A stretch of DNA of 64,000 bases from Pocillopora verrucosa. Taxonomy: Eukaryota > Cnidaria > Anthozoa > Scleractinia > Pocilloporidae. The stretch covers positions 22,104,065 to 22,168,064 of the forward strand of contig NC_089319.1 in NCBI RefSeq assembly GCF_036669915.1, given 5' to 3'. The notes under the pieces were generated by a model that saw only the letters and a program-made list of their open reading frames with translations, was not told where the DNA came from and made no database searches. The number at the start of each line of letters is the position of its first letter. Positions within the stretch are counted from its first letter, which is position 1. Below are positions 12,601 through 27,600 of the stretch, in pieces. Position numbers and translations under genes: made by a program.

Positions 12601-15600
12601 TGACGGAAATGATCGCAAACCTAGTAATCTTCGATTATGAAACGAATTCTCCTGGTCAGTATCAAAGAAAATGCATAGCAGAGAGTATGAGGAATATGGA
12701 TACTGATGTTAGGGTGTGGAGGAATAAACGAAACGTGCAACGGGCAGTGAAACGTGGATGAAGGAGATAAAGGAATGGTAGCAGAAAAAAAAAATAGTCG
12801 GCTGTGCTTTGGCCGCTTACTTACATTTTTCTCGACTATTGTGCCAAACACACGTTTACTACCTGGTGACAAAAAAGAGAAATACATTTTGGACTAAAAA
12901 CAAAACAAAACAAAAAACTCTTACAACTATTAATAGAGGGAGGTTGCAGTGACAGAGTTTTCGTTTCATTGGTCAACATATATGGGCTGTTCCATTAGTT
13001 CAGTCAACAACCAGCGACGCTGTAGTGCTAATAAAGGGACGCGAATTAAGGCTGGTAAAACCCTCCCTGCTTTGCCGTCAGTGTTGTTTGAGAGTTGTAT
13101 AAAACTAATGAAACCCCTGGAACAGGCTTTACTTAGACTTCCACGCCTAAGGAGACGATATGCCTAATCCACCAATTTAAACTAGCTTTCGGCACTGAGA
13201 CAGGTGGAAATTTTCATACAACTAATTGTAGTTCGATCAGAACTTCCTACAGTCGCTTATACGATAAATAAATAAATAAAAATTTAAAATCACCGCTCAG
13301 TAACCACTGCAGTCTTTTCACGTATCTTCTTAAAACCTTTTCCACTTGATCCTCATAATCTTCTAATTCGTGCGGTAGCAGATGGAGATGTTTCACAACT
13401 CCCTGAAAAATTATGTCAACAGTATTTTCCTAAATTAATGCCTTGATACACACTCAGGTTAATGTCTTACTGTTATTCTCTTAATAATCTTTCAAAGAAT
13501 GACTATTTTTGCATTCTTATAAAAAAGGACAAATCACCAAAACCCAAACAAAAAACATCCTGTTTTTCTGCTTTGACGAGGATTACATCCCGCAGATACT
13601 TAAAATCCGTACTCTTTAAAAGGTAAAACAGCCATATTTTTTAAAACCTCAGAAGAGTGAAAATGAGAACCGCAGTAAAGTAAAACTGTGAGCTGGATAT
13701 CAGCAGTAGGACAAGATGGTAAAACCAAAAATACATTACCTTAACTTCTACGCTTGGGAAAATGTTGCAGTATCTGAAAAATGATTGGAAACAAACGATA
13801 AATTCAAGTAATTTGATGTGGCGCTACACTCAGTGTATATGACTCGTAGATTATGATTTCTGAGGAATACTCTCCTAAGGATTATTAAAATGTTTCTCGT
13901 AAAATAGCTTCTTTTCTAGAATTGTCACTGAGGATCACCTTTCCAGACCCACAAAAACTGTCCTCGCTTCAATATTTTGCGTAGCAGGCGACCAAAATGC
14001 GCGGAAGGCGCGGGAGAAGCCAGACACGCTGTAAAGAGAGCGGCATCAGTATCTCACGCACGACTTCTCGCTCGCGCACGCCGGGCTAATCAGTCGCATT
14101 CGAATAGAAATCAGCGAATCCTATTACTTAAGGTTAACTGAAAGAAACCAACTAATGTTGAAGTTTTGACGGTTGAATAGTGTAAATGAGGCATACAAGT
14201 TTCACATTTCATTCACTTACCTTGCAGTTACTGACTGTCCCAGAGATGATACTTTTCCTTTCGCGTGTGAACATTCCGCAGTTCCCACAATGTTATTAAG
14301 GTCCAACTTTAGCTTTGAGAGGCTATAATGACGCATCCACTGAAAATTAAGGCAAAGATACTTAAGAATTCTGTGTGATCGCGAGTGTGTGCACATGCAG
14401 GCTCTCGATTGCCATTAAGACAGAAACAAATGGAAGAAATGGTGCGACTGGAGCTAGAAAGATAAGCCGGTCTGCGAGGATATCGAATCAATGACGCACT
14501 CACTAAGGGGGGGGGAAGAAAGAGAGTGGGAGAGTAAGGCCCGCTGAGTTGCAATTGACTTTCTTGCCTCGCCGACCGCTTTCCTTTGCTCAAAGTTGCC
14601 TTTGCATAAAGAGATAACAGAAAAAAGCCACAGATATGAATTTCTACCTCTCTGGTGCTAACGCTTTCCTCTTTGTCGGGTATAAATGTATGCTTGATCG
14701 GTCGTCTAACTTTCTTTTTGGAAGGATACTGAGTGAAAACTGCACCTGCGTGAAAGAACAAGACGTGTGTTTTGATGACGTACATAAACCCTGTCTGCCT
14801 TGTTCCACCCCAAGGGAGCCCTCTCTCGCTCCAAGAAGAGGGAAGGGGGGGGAATTAGGGGAACGTAGAGCCAAACTGAAAGAGCCTGAGAATGCGACTG
14901 TGCCTGGTAACGAGTAATAACAGAATAAAGAAAGCGTGATATTTATTCGTTATCTTTGAAACAATTTTCTTAATTACACCATCGATTACAAAACAAACCT
15001 GTTTCATTTTTCCATTCGGTGTAAAAAGCCTGCTGAACCGGTTTAACGCCACCTGACCACGGTCTTCTCTCTTTGGCAACATTTTTAGCCGGAGGAGCTG
15101 CAGAAGACAGGAAAAAGATTCTATCAAGCGAGGTACGGGTCATATGTCAAGATGAGGGTCGTTAGATGCAATTTGCAAAACTTAACGTAATCCAGGATTA
15201 CATTGGTTTTGTTTTATTGTGCCTTGTGATTGGTTCAGAAAACTCGCGCCATCCTCTCAACCAATCAGAAGCAAAGTACAACAAAACAAACCTCAGTCAT
15301 CCACTTGCTATACATTTCCTTGCATATTAGCTGGTGTTAGATCAAGATAAGACTTCTTCCTTTTAATTTGAGTATTCTCGTTACCTGTTTATTGGATAAT
15401 GTATGGATATTATGTGGGGAGAAGTTACGTGTTAATCACTTCTAGGAGTTAATCCCTCACTCACGTGCAGGTATAAGAGAGGTAGTACTGTTCACTGTGG
15501 GAGGTTTCCACTGTAGGGCCTTCAACGTCGATTCCTTAGTTTGAGATGATGCACTTTGTGGCCTGGCCTTTTTACCACTTGTTGAGGAACTGGGTCTACT

Positions 15601-18600
15601 AGAGCCCGCCGTCTGGGGACGAATACTCTGAAAACAGGAATATGCATGTGACTAAGTTTGTGACCATGAGTTCTCTGACACAAACATGTTTATGACTTTT
15701 GGTAAAAACAATTACATGTGTAAAGAAAGTTGATCAGAAACCTCTACTCTTAAAAAGGTTTCATTAGACGGAAATTTTTTTGAGAAACTTATTAGATAAA
15801 ATCCCTTAAGGCGTTTGAGAGGAGAAAAGTTTAGGAAGTGTGTGGGTAGAAATTTCGCATGTTACATGCGTGGGAGAAACATATGTCGAATTAATTTCTT
15901 AGGTAAAAATTTAATATTTTTAAATTCATAAACAACCTTCAGCTTTATCTTTCCGTATCAAACTCCAGTTCTTTTCATTTTACAATCTAATTCATTCATT
16001 CTCGAGATTTGTCTAAAGCTTTTTAGTTTTGCCTAACAATTTACATCCGTGTCAAATCGAAAAAGTTAAAGTGGATTTACAAACTAAATGGATAATACAT
16101 TTGTGATTTTAATAGCAGCGAGAGAGAAAGAGAAGGAAGGAAAGACGACAGTCTTAAAAACTTTCTAGTTCTTACAAGATCTTCGTTTGTAGCTTTTATC
16201 GGAGGCAAAGCGCAGCCACCCTTTTTCTTCTAAACAAAAAACAAACCAAACAATTTATACAAAATAACACTTTAAGTTTAACATAACTCACGATAAATCT
16301 GTATGCATACCATGGGAACACCTTATCACGGATTTTAATATGTACCTTAAACTCAACTAGTCTAAAAGCATTTACTTAGAAAGAAATTCTGCAATGATTT
16401 TAATTCATACCTGGATTTAATCATTTAGTCCTTCGCCGTTTAGTTGTTTTATTAGAGGTGTCAGTAGCTTGATTTTTTTTTTGTTTTTTTTTGTTTTTTT
16501 TTTGCAAAGAACACTTACAAATTTAAGCTGGAAATAAAGGCGTTGTTTACAATGTGGTGTGAAAGTTTCACTTTTTAGCCTAGCTTTACAGTAGCTACTT
16601 TCCAAGGACCACTTTTAAGTCCCGGTGGCAGGCTGTCCTTTAAATTTCGTTTTAATCTCTTTACAATACCCTCCACTTGTTCGGTGCCCCTCACTTCCCA
16701 TAACAGCATTACAACAACAAGGGATTCTGAATCAGTTTCTAGGTGGCAAAAGTATTAAGACACCCACATACTCCTGGTAAAAATTTGAAGGTGTAACGTC
16801 TCACTTAACAAAAGAAATCTAATGTCAGTATTAAGAGACTAACAGTTGTGTCAGGGCTTTTCAATATTCTGATATGATTCCACTTAAATCACTTGTCCTC
16901 GGTTCTCTCAAAAACGCTTTTGTCACTCAGAAAAACCCATCAACTTTCGAATGAGAAAAGGTCCCCTAGGCGACCATCTTGACAGAGAATAAACAAGAAA
17001 TCGTACCATTCGAGCCTTGGTTAGTGCAGTATGTCTAGGTGGGGTCAGTGGTAATCGGGACTTGCCAGCAGATGGCGGCCTGGGAACAAGTTGATTTTCA
17101 CCATCATTTGAGTCGCCAATCTGAAAGAGAAAGTGGAGAGAGAGAGATAAACAAATACTTAAGCTCCTCTTGGAAGGCCCTTGTAATTGAGGAATTTGAA
17201 CCTTTTCACACATGCGAGTGACGAAAATGGAATTTCTCCTTACAAGATCAATACACTTTCAAGAGCAAAGGTGACGAGAAGAAAGGATGATGTCAAACAA
17301 GGGGATATTGTTTGATTTAACAAAATATTCTCAAAGCAAAATTTGTAAGAAGTGAATGGTAGACAGTGCGGAATATTGATCTTGGGAGAGAAAGAGTTAA
17401 TATAATAATTATGAATCCTCTAGACGTAAAGTTGGACAAACATACCACTTGCGCCACTGGTTTTTTCTTTCTAACTGTTTCCAAGAGAATGGAAATCTGA
17501 AAAGAGGTATTACTCAAGATCAGGCTATTCAGTGCTAGTAGATTACGATAACCTCATCCGATTCGGGGTGGGGGGGGGGGGGTTCCGACTTAAATATTCC
17601 CTCGGATCGTTCGACATTGAATCAAGTTAAAACTGAAGTAAACCGCGTACATCTACAGTTTTTTCAACTTTTCTTTAACAACTGTACCTTTCGAGATCAT
17701 ATTTTTGGCTATTTCCTGTGGAGAAGTCACCGCATTTATGACACCTGTCAGTGAACCTTGCTCCCAGAAGCTGTTTTCAATTTCTTTGGCAAAGGTTTTT
17801 GTAAAGCTTTGTATTAAAAACGTCTATGTGAAAATCTGGCATGATATTTTTTTGAAAAAAGAGACTTAAAAGGAAAGAAACCTGACAGCTTTTCTCCAAC
17901 TTATCTACCAAGAAATACGGGGTAAATTCGAATTAAACGCGGAGTAAAAATGTGTAAAACGAGATGGGAACATTACTTACTTTCTGAGAGTAATTGAAAA
18001 CTTTATCCATTTCATTTAACACAGCCCCAAGATCATCACTTTCGACAATTGCTGAAAAAAGTAGAGAGTTACGATGAACATTATAAAAACCTCCATAACA
18101 TTACAGTTGAGCTTGGAAATTTATCAACAACACCTCTGCTGAGATTTTGCTTCATGCTATTTACTTGCTGAGACTATCAAAAAGTTCCTTCTGAGTTGAG
18201 AATATCGAACCAGGCCTTCTGTGTGATAACAAAACCAAATTCATGTCGCCAAACCAAGACTAAAGAAATCACCAGTGGCACGGCCAATTAGAACAAAGTG
18301 CAGGTATTACCAACAGCCAATGACATCGCACCGAAGCAAATGCATGTTTATGTCAAAAAGGGCGGGAAAACTGACGCGTCTGACAGAGTCGCGATTGGAT
18401 TAAGTTTTTCACCTGATTGGTTGGAAGAGGTGGCGCGAGTTTCTCTAGACCAAACAAAGGGTATGATAATTTCAACAAGAGAGTTAGGGGTAAGACGATC
18501 AGTTAGTCAAGGGATAAGGATTTGCTGTCATGTCAGTCCTTATGTTATGGAAAGCACTGGGGTGGATGTACTTAAGCTGGATGAAATTGGAAAGAACGGA

Positions 18601-21600
18601 AGGCAGAAATCCCTTAGGCGTAGTAAATCTTAAGACAGGAACTAAGAAAAAGCATTGCTAAATTCACCTCCACTCCTATACCAGTGGAACCGGCCATTGA
18701 CAGCATGAGCCATCTGTCTCAAGCACTCAGCGGTCTTTCCTCTGTCGGCGTACTTTCCCGGTATTGCTATCAAGCCATCTTCGTCATCCACCTCATAGAA
18801 AATAGTATGCACTGCTGTGTCGGAGCCGGCTAAAGCTTCACGTAAAAACCCACAGACTACCTCCTGAGAAGAGCGAAACAAAATTGCCAAGCGTTAGTGT
18901 GGCAAAGTCAACAGTGACAGGAGTTAACGATCATCATGTGGTGAATAAAAACATGAGGGCAGAGTCGCACTAGGTATTTCTGTTCTTTTGGGTAAAAAGG
19001 ACGCATTTATAAGGAGTGCTAATTGCAATTTCTGTAGAAGTAAGTTCTGTAAAGCGCAGTTTTCAATTGATTGTCGAAAGTAATCCAGGATTGCGGTGCT
19101 TTTACTTAACTTTGCACTGTGATTGGTCCAGAAAACTCGAAACATCCTCTCAACCAATCAAATGCAAAACTAAAAACTTGGCGCGGGCAACTTGGTCGTC
19201 CGCGTTTTCCCGCGCTTTAGGCAGTTTTGTTGCTTTACATCTACTTTAAAATTTTCCCTACCTTTGGTTCATCCGGGACTCCACTTGTTATTACATAAAT
19301 CCCTTCAACTTCTAAAGGAAAAAAGCGTTATAAGAAAATCGGCAACCTCAAATTAGACTGTGGTGACACTTTCAGATTAAGAAGTAACTTTTTTTCTTAC
19401 CAATACCACGAGCCTTTTCCTCCTCATTTTCCACAGCTTTCCTAAAAGCATCCAAAAAGTTTCTGCTTCCAGTGCAACCTCTCCGAAGAAGCCACCTACA
19501 GGTGAAATGATTACATCATTTGACAAAAATACACTTCGATGTGGGTTAACGTTTGTTCCATTGGAATAAAATGTTTTCTTTTTCTCTAAGCCTAATGAAA
19601 TTTGCTAAATGCTACCTTTCTTTCTGACAGAAACAGTAGATTCTTCAACTTTAGTAAAATCACACGATCACATGAAATCTTAGAGTCGTCAAAAACCTGT
19701 TCATGCAGCTAGTGCTTTGGTAAATATCTCCGAGTATAAAATGATTTGTTGTATTTTGCATGTTGCATCCAAAGTTCTCTGTCGCTCAGCAGTAGAGCAT
19801 CAAATTCTTCTTGGGGGAAAGGGAATTTCCATGTCTCTTTTCACAACGCTCGTGGTAAATCTTTAACATAAGTTAACATAAAAACGACTTACTTCCAAGT
19901 CGCCTCAAGATACTCAGGAGATGGTTCTACCATGACGGGGCGAAACATCTCAGTTTTATCACCAAAACTGAAATAAAATACGACATTTTTCGAACAATAA
20001 AGCAAGCCTCAATTATAAATACTTTTCGATATATTGCCAAGGCTGTAATTTTCTACTAAGCCCCCCCCCCTCTCATCTAGCAAGTTCCTTTCCTACCCCA
20101 TACTCCTCAGCAAAAACTTTAAAATTAACACATCAGGCAAAAAGTAATGCCATCTGAATAATGCACTATAAATTTCTACACCGTACTATTTTTATTTATT
20201 TGAGTTAGACAGCGTTTCAGCACAAAATACACTGTACAATATTACGTTCCATTTTGGATAGCGTTGATTTTTTAGGGAAAGAGATAAATAATGTAAAATG
20301 TTTCCTTAAGTTCGAGGAAAAATCCAAAGGATAAGTAAGGGAATCAACAGCCAACTTTGTACATGTAATTATTCAATTCTGCAGACATCTAAAATCTTGT
20401 AAGAGCGTTCCTCTTTGAGTAAAAACACATTTACGATGGAAATAAATCTTGATTTAAACGTTCCATTACCAGATAAAGTTGTAGGAGGTCTTGTTGGCCA
20501 TTTGTTGTTCAAGTAAAAGTCTGAGGTGATCTTGAAGCTTAGGAACAGCTGGCGACATACATATTGACATGTCCAACAACACAATAACCCTGCAAGAAAT
20601 GAGAAGGAAGGAATTTTGACAGCTCCAGGACAAAGAGGAGGTCAAGAGGACGCTTGAGGTATCTCTCTCCCCCCCTAGCTACGCTCCTGAACAAGGCAAT
20701 CATGTGCTGTTTAGGCTATAGATATCTCCTGAAACTCACAATATAACGATGGAATTTGCTAACACATAAGCAGATGAATATTTATCAGATTCATTCTTTG
20801 AGCTGTTTATATATGTATGTATATTTATATCTGAACTAGAGGCATTTGTGTTGGAGCCACTTTGCAGTTGGTGAAGACTCTTTCAGGCTTGCTCTCAAAA
20901 TGGTCAAATTTCCTCTGCATCAGGAGTATTGTGTATCACAGAGGTATTTGCGAGAGTGTTCTTCCTAGGCAGTAAAGTTTTGTGCTCCAGCCAAACAATT
21001 TGAAACTGAAATTACCTCTTTTCCACAACTGTTCCAAATATTCTTCTGCAACCAACCGAAAGCCAATCAACGCGTCTTTTGTACAGGTGAACGGCAGATT
21101 CCAAGTGACGCTGTAAAAACAAACAAACAGACAAAAACCAAATGATTTCTGTCTCTTGATTCAATTTCAATTTAACTTTTATCACAGACAAATGAAATCT
21201 GCTATTTTCTGCAATAATCTGAATGTTGTATCAGTCCGCTCTAAACTAAGGGGAAAATTAGGCATAACAAAAATATCTGAAAAAAAAAAAACTAACGGAA
21301 GAGCAACAAAGGCATCAACAAACCTGATAATCAAAAAGCAACGTTGGATCGACATGCACATTCTTCACAGATCCATCATGCCATTTAAACTGTGCCATAC
21401 TCTGTACAATAAGTAATAAAAACATATAAAATGAAAAGGCTGCGGAATTTTTTTTCTTCCGAAAGATATATTGATCCAAAAATACAAAACAAACATCGCG
21501 AGAAAAACTTCCAAACGTGAACCTCCACAGCGAAACAAGTCTCGTGGAATATTGTAATGTGATTTATACCCAGTTTTAAATGAGTTCAATTTTTATGTTT

Positions 21601-24600
21601 TTTTTTAAACCTTAAAAGACGCGTAAGTCTAAAAAGAGACCAGCATACCCTCTCATAGACCAGAGAATGCACATTTCTGTTGATGGCAGAAATGTATCCA
21701 TCCACGTACGAGAATGAATTGGGGGCTAACACTTGATAAAGATTGAGTCCCTTGGCTGTAAAGAGGGAAGAATAATAAATAACAGATAACAATGACCAGT
21801 TCAAGGGATGGCTTTAGTCAAGTAATAGTTTTTGGAGATCTTTGGCTCAAAACAATCTTCGGCATGGTGACTTAATTTTTTCCTGTGCTTGAAGCTTGAG
21901 GTGCGGTCAATAAAAAAGATCTGTTTTATTTCTTGCGTGGCAGGCAAAGGGCATTAAGAAAGTGAAAATCTATTTCCTTTGGTTTCTCATGCTTCTGATG
22001 ACTTTTTCCAATTTCTCAATGACCGTCATTATTACTTTGGTTTTAGTTTTTTTGATGACCCTCAGACAGAAAACTCACTAATTGAATAAAAAAAATTAGT
22101 TGGTTACCTTTCAACCCATGCTGTCTCAGCCACTCAGCTGATGTCCTGGCTGGAAATGAGGGGTGTTCAACTACAAGTGGAGAGCTGTCGGTTTTCAGTA
22201 TCTCACCCTCTTCAGGTGGTATCCTCATAAGCTCCAGACCTTGCTGAACCTTGACAGAGACAAAGTAGAAAGTCAACACTGCATGTTGGAAATGATGGTG
22301 GTTTTCAAAGCACTACAAAGTTTTATCCTGTTATCCAGATAAAATGTCACCTTTAATACTTACAGTGCTCACAGTAGTGCCGACACCTGTGTGCATGACA
22401 ATTTTTTTGTCACCAATGACTCCATTTTTCATCTCATGGATCTTCTTCAAGATTTCCTGAGCCTTCTTCATTTCATCAGCTATTAAACTGAGATCAGTTC
22501 CAGTCATAATTTGTTCCTGGAATGGACCAATGCATGTTGAAAATTGGTAGAAATTTGATAAAACAAAAAATGACCCATTACATTCTTTGTTTTATTTGAC
22601 TTAATGACAATGATTATAACCATTAGCATAACATAGTCCTTTATACACCAACTCACATCACTAGTTGAGACATAACAGTGATATCTCCCTCCTGTCTGTT
22701 CAGCAAGCTCCTGAAGAAACATCTGAAAAGATAATTATGGTTAATATTTTCCTAGAAGAGAATTTCTCATTCAACATGTGCAATAAATTTTTTTGGACAA
22801 ATCCTCCTTCAGATTGCAAATACTGTCACTTTACACCTCAATAATGTTGTGCTAGAGTCATCCTCTGTTATCAATCATTACAAGGAAGGGGTGTGATGAG
22901 ATGAGTTGTAAAAATTTATTTTTAAACATGTCAACCAATCTTGCCACAAATTTAAAAGATAAAAAAAACAGGTTATGTGCCCCTTGTACTTCAGCATAAA
23001 TTTTCCATATTTTTTGGGATTTATGAGGGCTGTGTAGAAGCAGAGCCTGGTTGCCACAGGCAAGGTCTATTACTTTGTGTTTATAAAACTTTTAACAGCT
23101 AGGCATTCCAGATTTCTGAGACAAGAGCTTTCAAGCACATGATAATTTGTTGAAGGGCACAGCTTTGACTAAAGCCCATGAATTTATGGTGTGCTTATGC
23201 TAATAAGGGTGTACTTACATTAGTTGCTGAGATGCTGCAGTCATATGCCACAGTATGTAGAGGAGCGTTTCTTCCTGCCAAAGATTCACGGACATACTCA
23301 CATATTACTTTGGGATTCTGGTCAGGGCTGCAAGACAGCAAAATCATTGAAAATAAATTGACATCACAACTACATCTGTAACCTCATAACAGCCAAATCT
23401 GCAAAGGTCAACATTGAATAATGATATTTGATCATACCAGCTTCCCAAGACCAGAACAATAGAGTCTATCTCTTTTCTCTTGACAACCTGTTTAAGTGCA
23501 GACAGAACATTGCATCCACCTTGAGGACGTAAACTGTTGGCCCACCAATGAGACTCTTCAACACTGAAAACAATTTTCAAATCACATGAACATTATTAGA
23601 GATAGAGTGAAGAGTTGAAAGATATCTTGGATTGCACTACCTGAAAGGAAATCTAAAATCCTTTTAAATTAGCATGGTCTCTCTGTGTTCAATAACTCTG
23701 AAGTAATCAGAGAACAGACTGTGGAAAATTATTATTGGTCCATACTAGACAGACAAGAATTTGTTCTTGAAAATTATCTCCCACTTGGAAGTCTACAACT
23801 TACATGCGACAGTTCACATCCCTGACCACTGTCCATAATGGCTTGGGTTGGGTTCCAAATGATACCAGGAATAGTCTTTCTTTGTTGGCCAACTGCTCAT
23901 CAATAAGCTCCTTTAAGAATCAGAGATAATGATCATTTGCATATTGCTTTATCAGCCTCAAATTTACATAGAACTGTTATTATAACACAAAGTTTATGAA
24001 GTATTAATGTCATACCCCAAGAGATTCTTGAAAAAGCTGTAGTCTGCCATACCCACAGTTTGAGTCTGATGCATCAACTAACAGAGCTACATTCTGGCCT
24101 TTCACCAAACCAAATGCCTGAGTACAAGGAAATCAAAACTGATTAATCATGGTCTGAAAGTTGAGCCATTCACTAGTCAGAACAGGTTCAGTTTGTTCCC
24201 TCTGAAATATAGTTACTGACATCTAATTCAAAGTAGCTATAGGTCACAGAATCTCCACACTGCAGTTAGGCAACTGGTTAGAGAACTACATGTTGCTAGC
24301 ACACTGCAATGACCAACTACAACTAAAAACAAATACTACCAATAAGGCCAAAAGAGAAGCTTGGATGGGCAAAATTAGAAAACAATTGATTCAAAAATCA
24401 AGGATAACTGAGTATACATGAAAAACCTTTTTCAAGAGTTCAATATATTGAATGATGCAAAAGTTCCAAGCAAAGTGCCATTCAAAAATCATATGCAATT
24501 GCCATTGAGCTGTAATGTTTAGAGCAATATATTGTTGTTGGACTGAGCACCACAACCAAACTCCCTTTGTTGCATAATCATCTCTTCTCTTTTCACCATC

Positions 24601-27600
24601 CCTTCCTGCTAAGCCCTTTATCCTATCTACACCAGGGATTTTTATTTCTCCCACTTTTCCCAAACTGCTGTCCTGTCATATCACTCCCTTCTGACTTCCT
24701 GCATCATAATGTAACTATTCCCTCAAAACAAGGAGTTTCTCACCTCTGATTACAGTTTTGTACTATCATGGAAAAGAAATTATTAGACAGTAAAGCAAAC
24801 ATACCCTTCTACTTCCTTTCAACAACCAGTTTATTCTCTGCTGGCACAGCTGTATCAGACTGAAAAAAAAAAAAACATTTAGAGCCTACTCAGCATAACA
24901 ATCATAATAGTTCCAACAGAGCAATTTACCTAAAAAGTACAATACTGTCATCAAACAGTTAGGTTTAATTCCATAGAGTGTTAAAATTTTTTCAAACAAC
25001 TACTGCCTCCTTGCATAGATATGAAACCTAAGAAAAAAGTATGTATCATGACCAGCTACCAAAGATCACCAAGATGTGTAGAATAGGGTTAAAATGAAAA
25101 GACAGGACAGTTGTAACAACAACAAGGAACTGAAGAGTCTCCCTCAATTCCAAATTGAACATAGAGGAATTTAAACCAAGTTTTCTTCTCCACACCTTTT
25201 ATAGCACACACATAAAAGACAAGAAGAAATTACATTGACTCAAGAAGCAGCTTACTTGGTAATTTTAAATTCAAAATCTTGCAGCTTGACAGGATCATAC
25301 TTCATGTGAACTTGACTTGGATCTGAGCCAAGGGGAGGTCTACATGTGACAATATCATGAAAATTAGGTTTGGATAATCATCAAAGGTATGACCTTTTTG
25401 AACTAACACCAAATTTTTAAGACATGCCAACAAGGGATGGACTAACTTAATAGGAACTCCACATTTCATGATTTCATCAAATGAAAGAGCCTCTGCTTTA
25501 ATGCTGTGTCTTCCCAGCCAATCAGATGAAGACTGGCCCTCGGCATGGGCTGCTTCCAATCCAATCACAGCCTACAGATCAAAATTTGACAAAAATTGAG
25601 TCAATAAAGCTTTATTAAAATACTCAGAAATTGATTGCAAGAATTAGTGCAGGAAACCTTTGCTACAATTACTTTGTGACATAGGTGAATATAAAAAAAG
25701 TCAGTCCTATTTATGTGACTGATGGGAATGACGCCTTCAACCCTCTTACTTCTAAGAGTGACCAGGGAGTAATTTCTCCCAACAATATTAATACACTGGT
25801 AACTAGAAAGTTGATGAGAATTAATATCAGTAGGAATGAGGGGGATATCATTTGCAGGAGAAACAGTCTTTGATGAATGTAAGGTAGACAGTATGGAGAA
25901 TTGCTCGTTAGATATTAGGAGTGAAAGGGTCAAAACTTTTCATAACTAACTACAAATATTTTAAATGAAAATCAAATTTGTAATCAAAGGCTCATAATTT
26001 GTTTAAAAAAAAAGAGGTAAGAGAGAGATCTATTTATTTTCCCAAAGATGTATTTATTTATTAAATAAATACCATACACAGAAAAAGAGGCCTCACTGTT
26101 TATAACTGGATGCAAATGTTATAGATCCACACCAGCAAAATACTCTTAAGTAATCATCACCTCTTGACCCATAACTAAATAATAATTTCTCTGATCTGTG
26201 CAGACTACACTAACTGTAATTCAATAACATGTACATTTATATGATGAACAGAAAGCAGAAAGCATATTCAATAAGAATGTTACACAAAAGTGTGCTATTC
26301 AAGTCATAAATTGAAAGTAGATATGAAAATAACATGTTGAAAGTCCGATCAATCTAAAATTTTAACTCTTACAAAAAAAGAGTAAAAATAATAGTGTGCC
26401 CAAAATTAATCTAGATGCTCTTCAAAACAAAAAGATTACATCATTTTCCAGAAGTGTTTTCAGTCATGAACAAGATTAGTTTATTGTTATCATTTTTATG
26501 TACCTGATCTTCATCCAAGCTTTCATTAGATGAGTACACCAGACACTTCTCTTTAAACATTTTAACTCAGAATCCAAGAAAACAAATATATCTGACTCTC
26601 AAATGTTATTTTTTCTTGGTCCAAGATTCAGTGCTCTACTTTCAGACAAAAATAATTATATCTAGAGCAATCCAGTGAAAATAGGTTTTTAAAAGCATTC
26701 ATCTAGCTTAGTAACCAAGGTACAAAAGGAGCAGGTGTTAAGGAGCATATTTTATTCATGAGATAATTATTTAAAATAATGTAAATTTTATATGGATCAC
26801 ATGTCACACAATCTGATATGAGCACATTTAAGTTACATCTCCATTTTTTGTAAGACAAAGAAAAAATTCAAACCAAATTAAAATTTGTTCTTGGGATTAC
26901 ATGTGGTAACCTAAAAGAAATGTTTAACCCTGTTGATTTTTATAATAACTTTGGTTAAGAAAGGGAAGTGAATCAAAGAGAACATTATTCTTGAAAACTA
27001 CAGATCCCAGTAGAAGAACATAAACTCAACATTATGTGCCTCTAGTGTCAGTTAGTTACCTGTAGATCATGGGCCTGTGACACTGATGTTACAGTAAGAG
27101 CCCTAGGGGGTAGGGCATCATTTGTCTTCAGCATCTGCCAAGGGGGGCGTGTCTGAAGGGATTGCACTTCATCTGCATAGCTGCTGGTACCATCAGCATG
27201 GTCTGTTCTCTTTGTGCGAGGCTTGGGTCTGGGGGGACTTCATGAAGAAAATTTACAAAATAAATCGAGAAACCATAATTTCTTTATCATCTTTATTTAG
27301 AAGGTTTGCTTACTGAAGAATCACTGTTATCTTTGAAAAAACATGTGGCATGAGAATTTTAAGAGGCTGAAGATTAGCTAGTAACACATATTCAGCTCTG
27401 ATGACGACGGTGTTTCGATTTCTCTCCTTAAATTATTAATGAGTTGAATATCCTTCCATAGTATCTCGTATATTGTGGAAAGTATATGAAAGGAAAAACA
27501 AATCAAACGCTAACTTAGAAACATTCTGTGCAAAATTTATCAAAACAATGTGACTGAGCATTAATAATAAAACAAAACAGGTCTCGATTCGAATTGAATT

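Noticed and set aside
14309..14785. 158-codon minus-strand frame
   Set aside because: Reading through VWA3 exon 28 and neighbouring intron; only 14648-14745 has splice sites and fits the protein.
18298..18633. 111-codon plus-strand frame
   Set aside because: Lies in a VWA3 intron, overlaps a CCAAT-palindrome repeat and matches no family.
24391..24749. Opposed open frames in a VWA3 intron
   Set aside because: Between exons 6 and 7, no conserved residues, and the flanking exons join in phase without them.
25601..25933. 110-codon minus-strand frame
   Set aside because: Its sequence is a TTAACCC-type repeat; the similar translation from the 53133 copy reflects shared repeat DNA, not a protein family.
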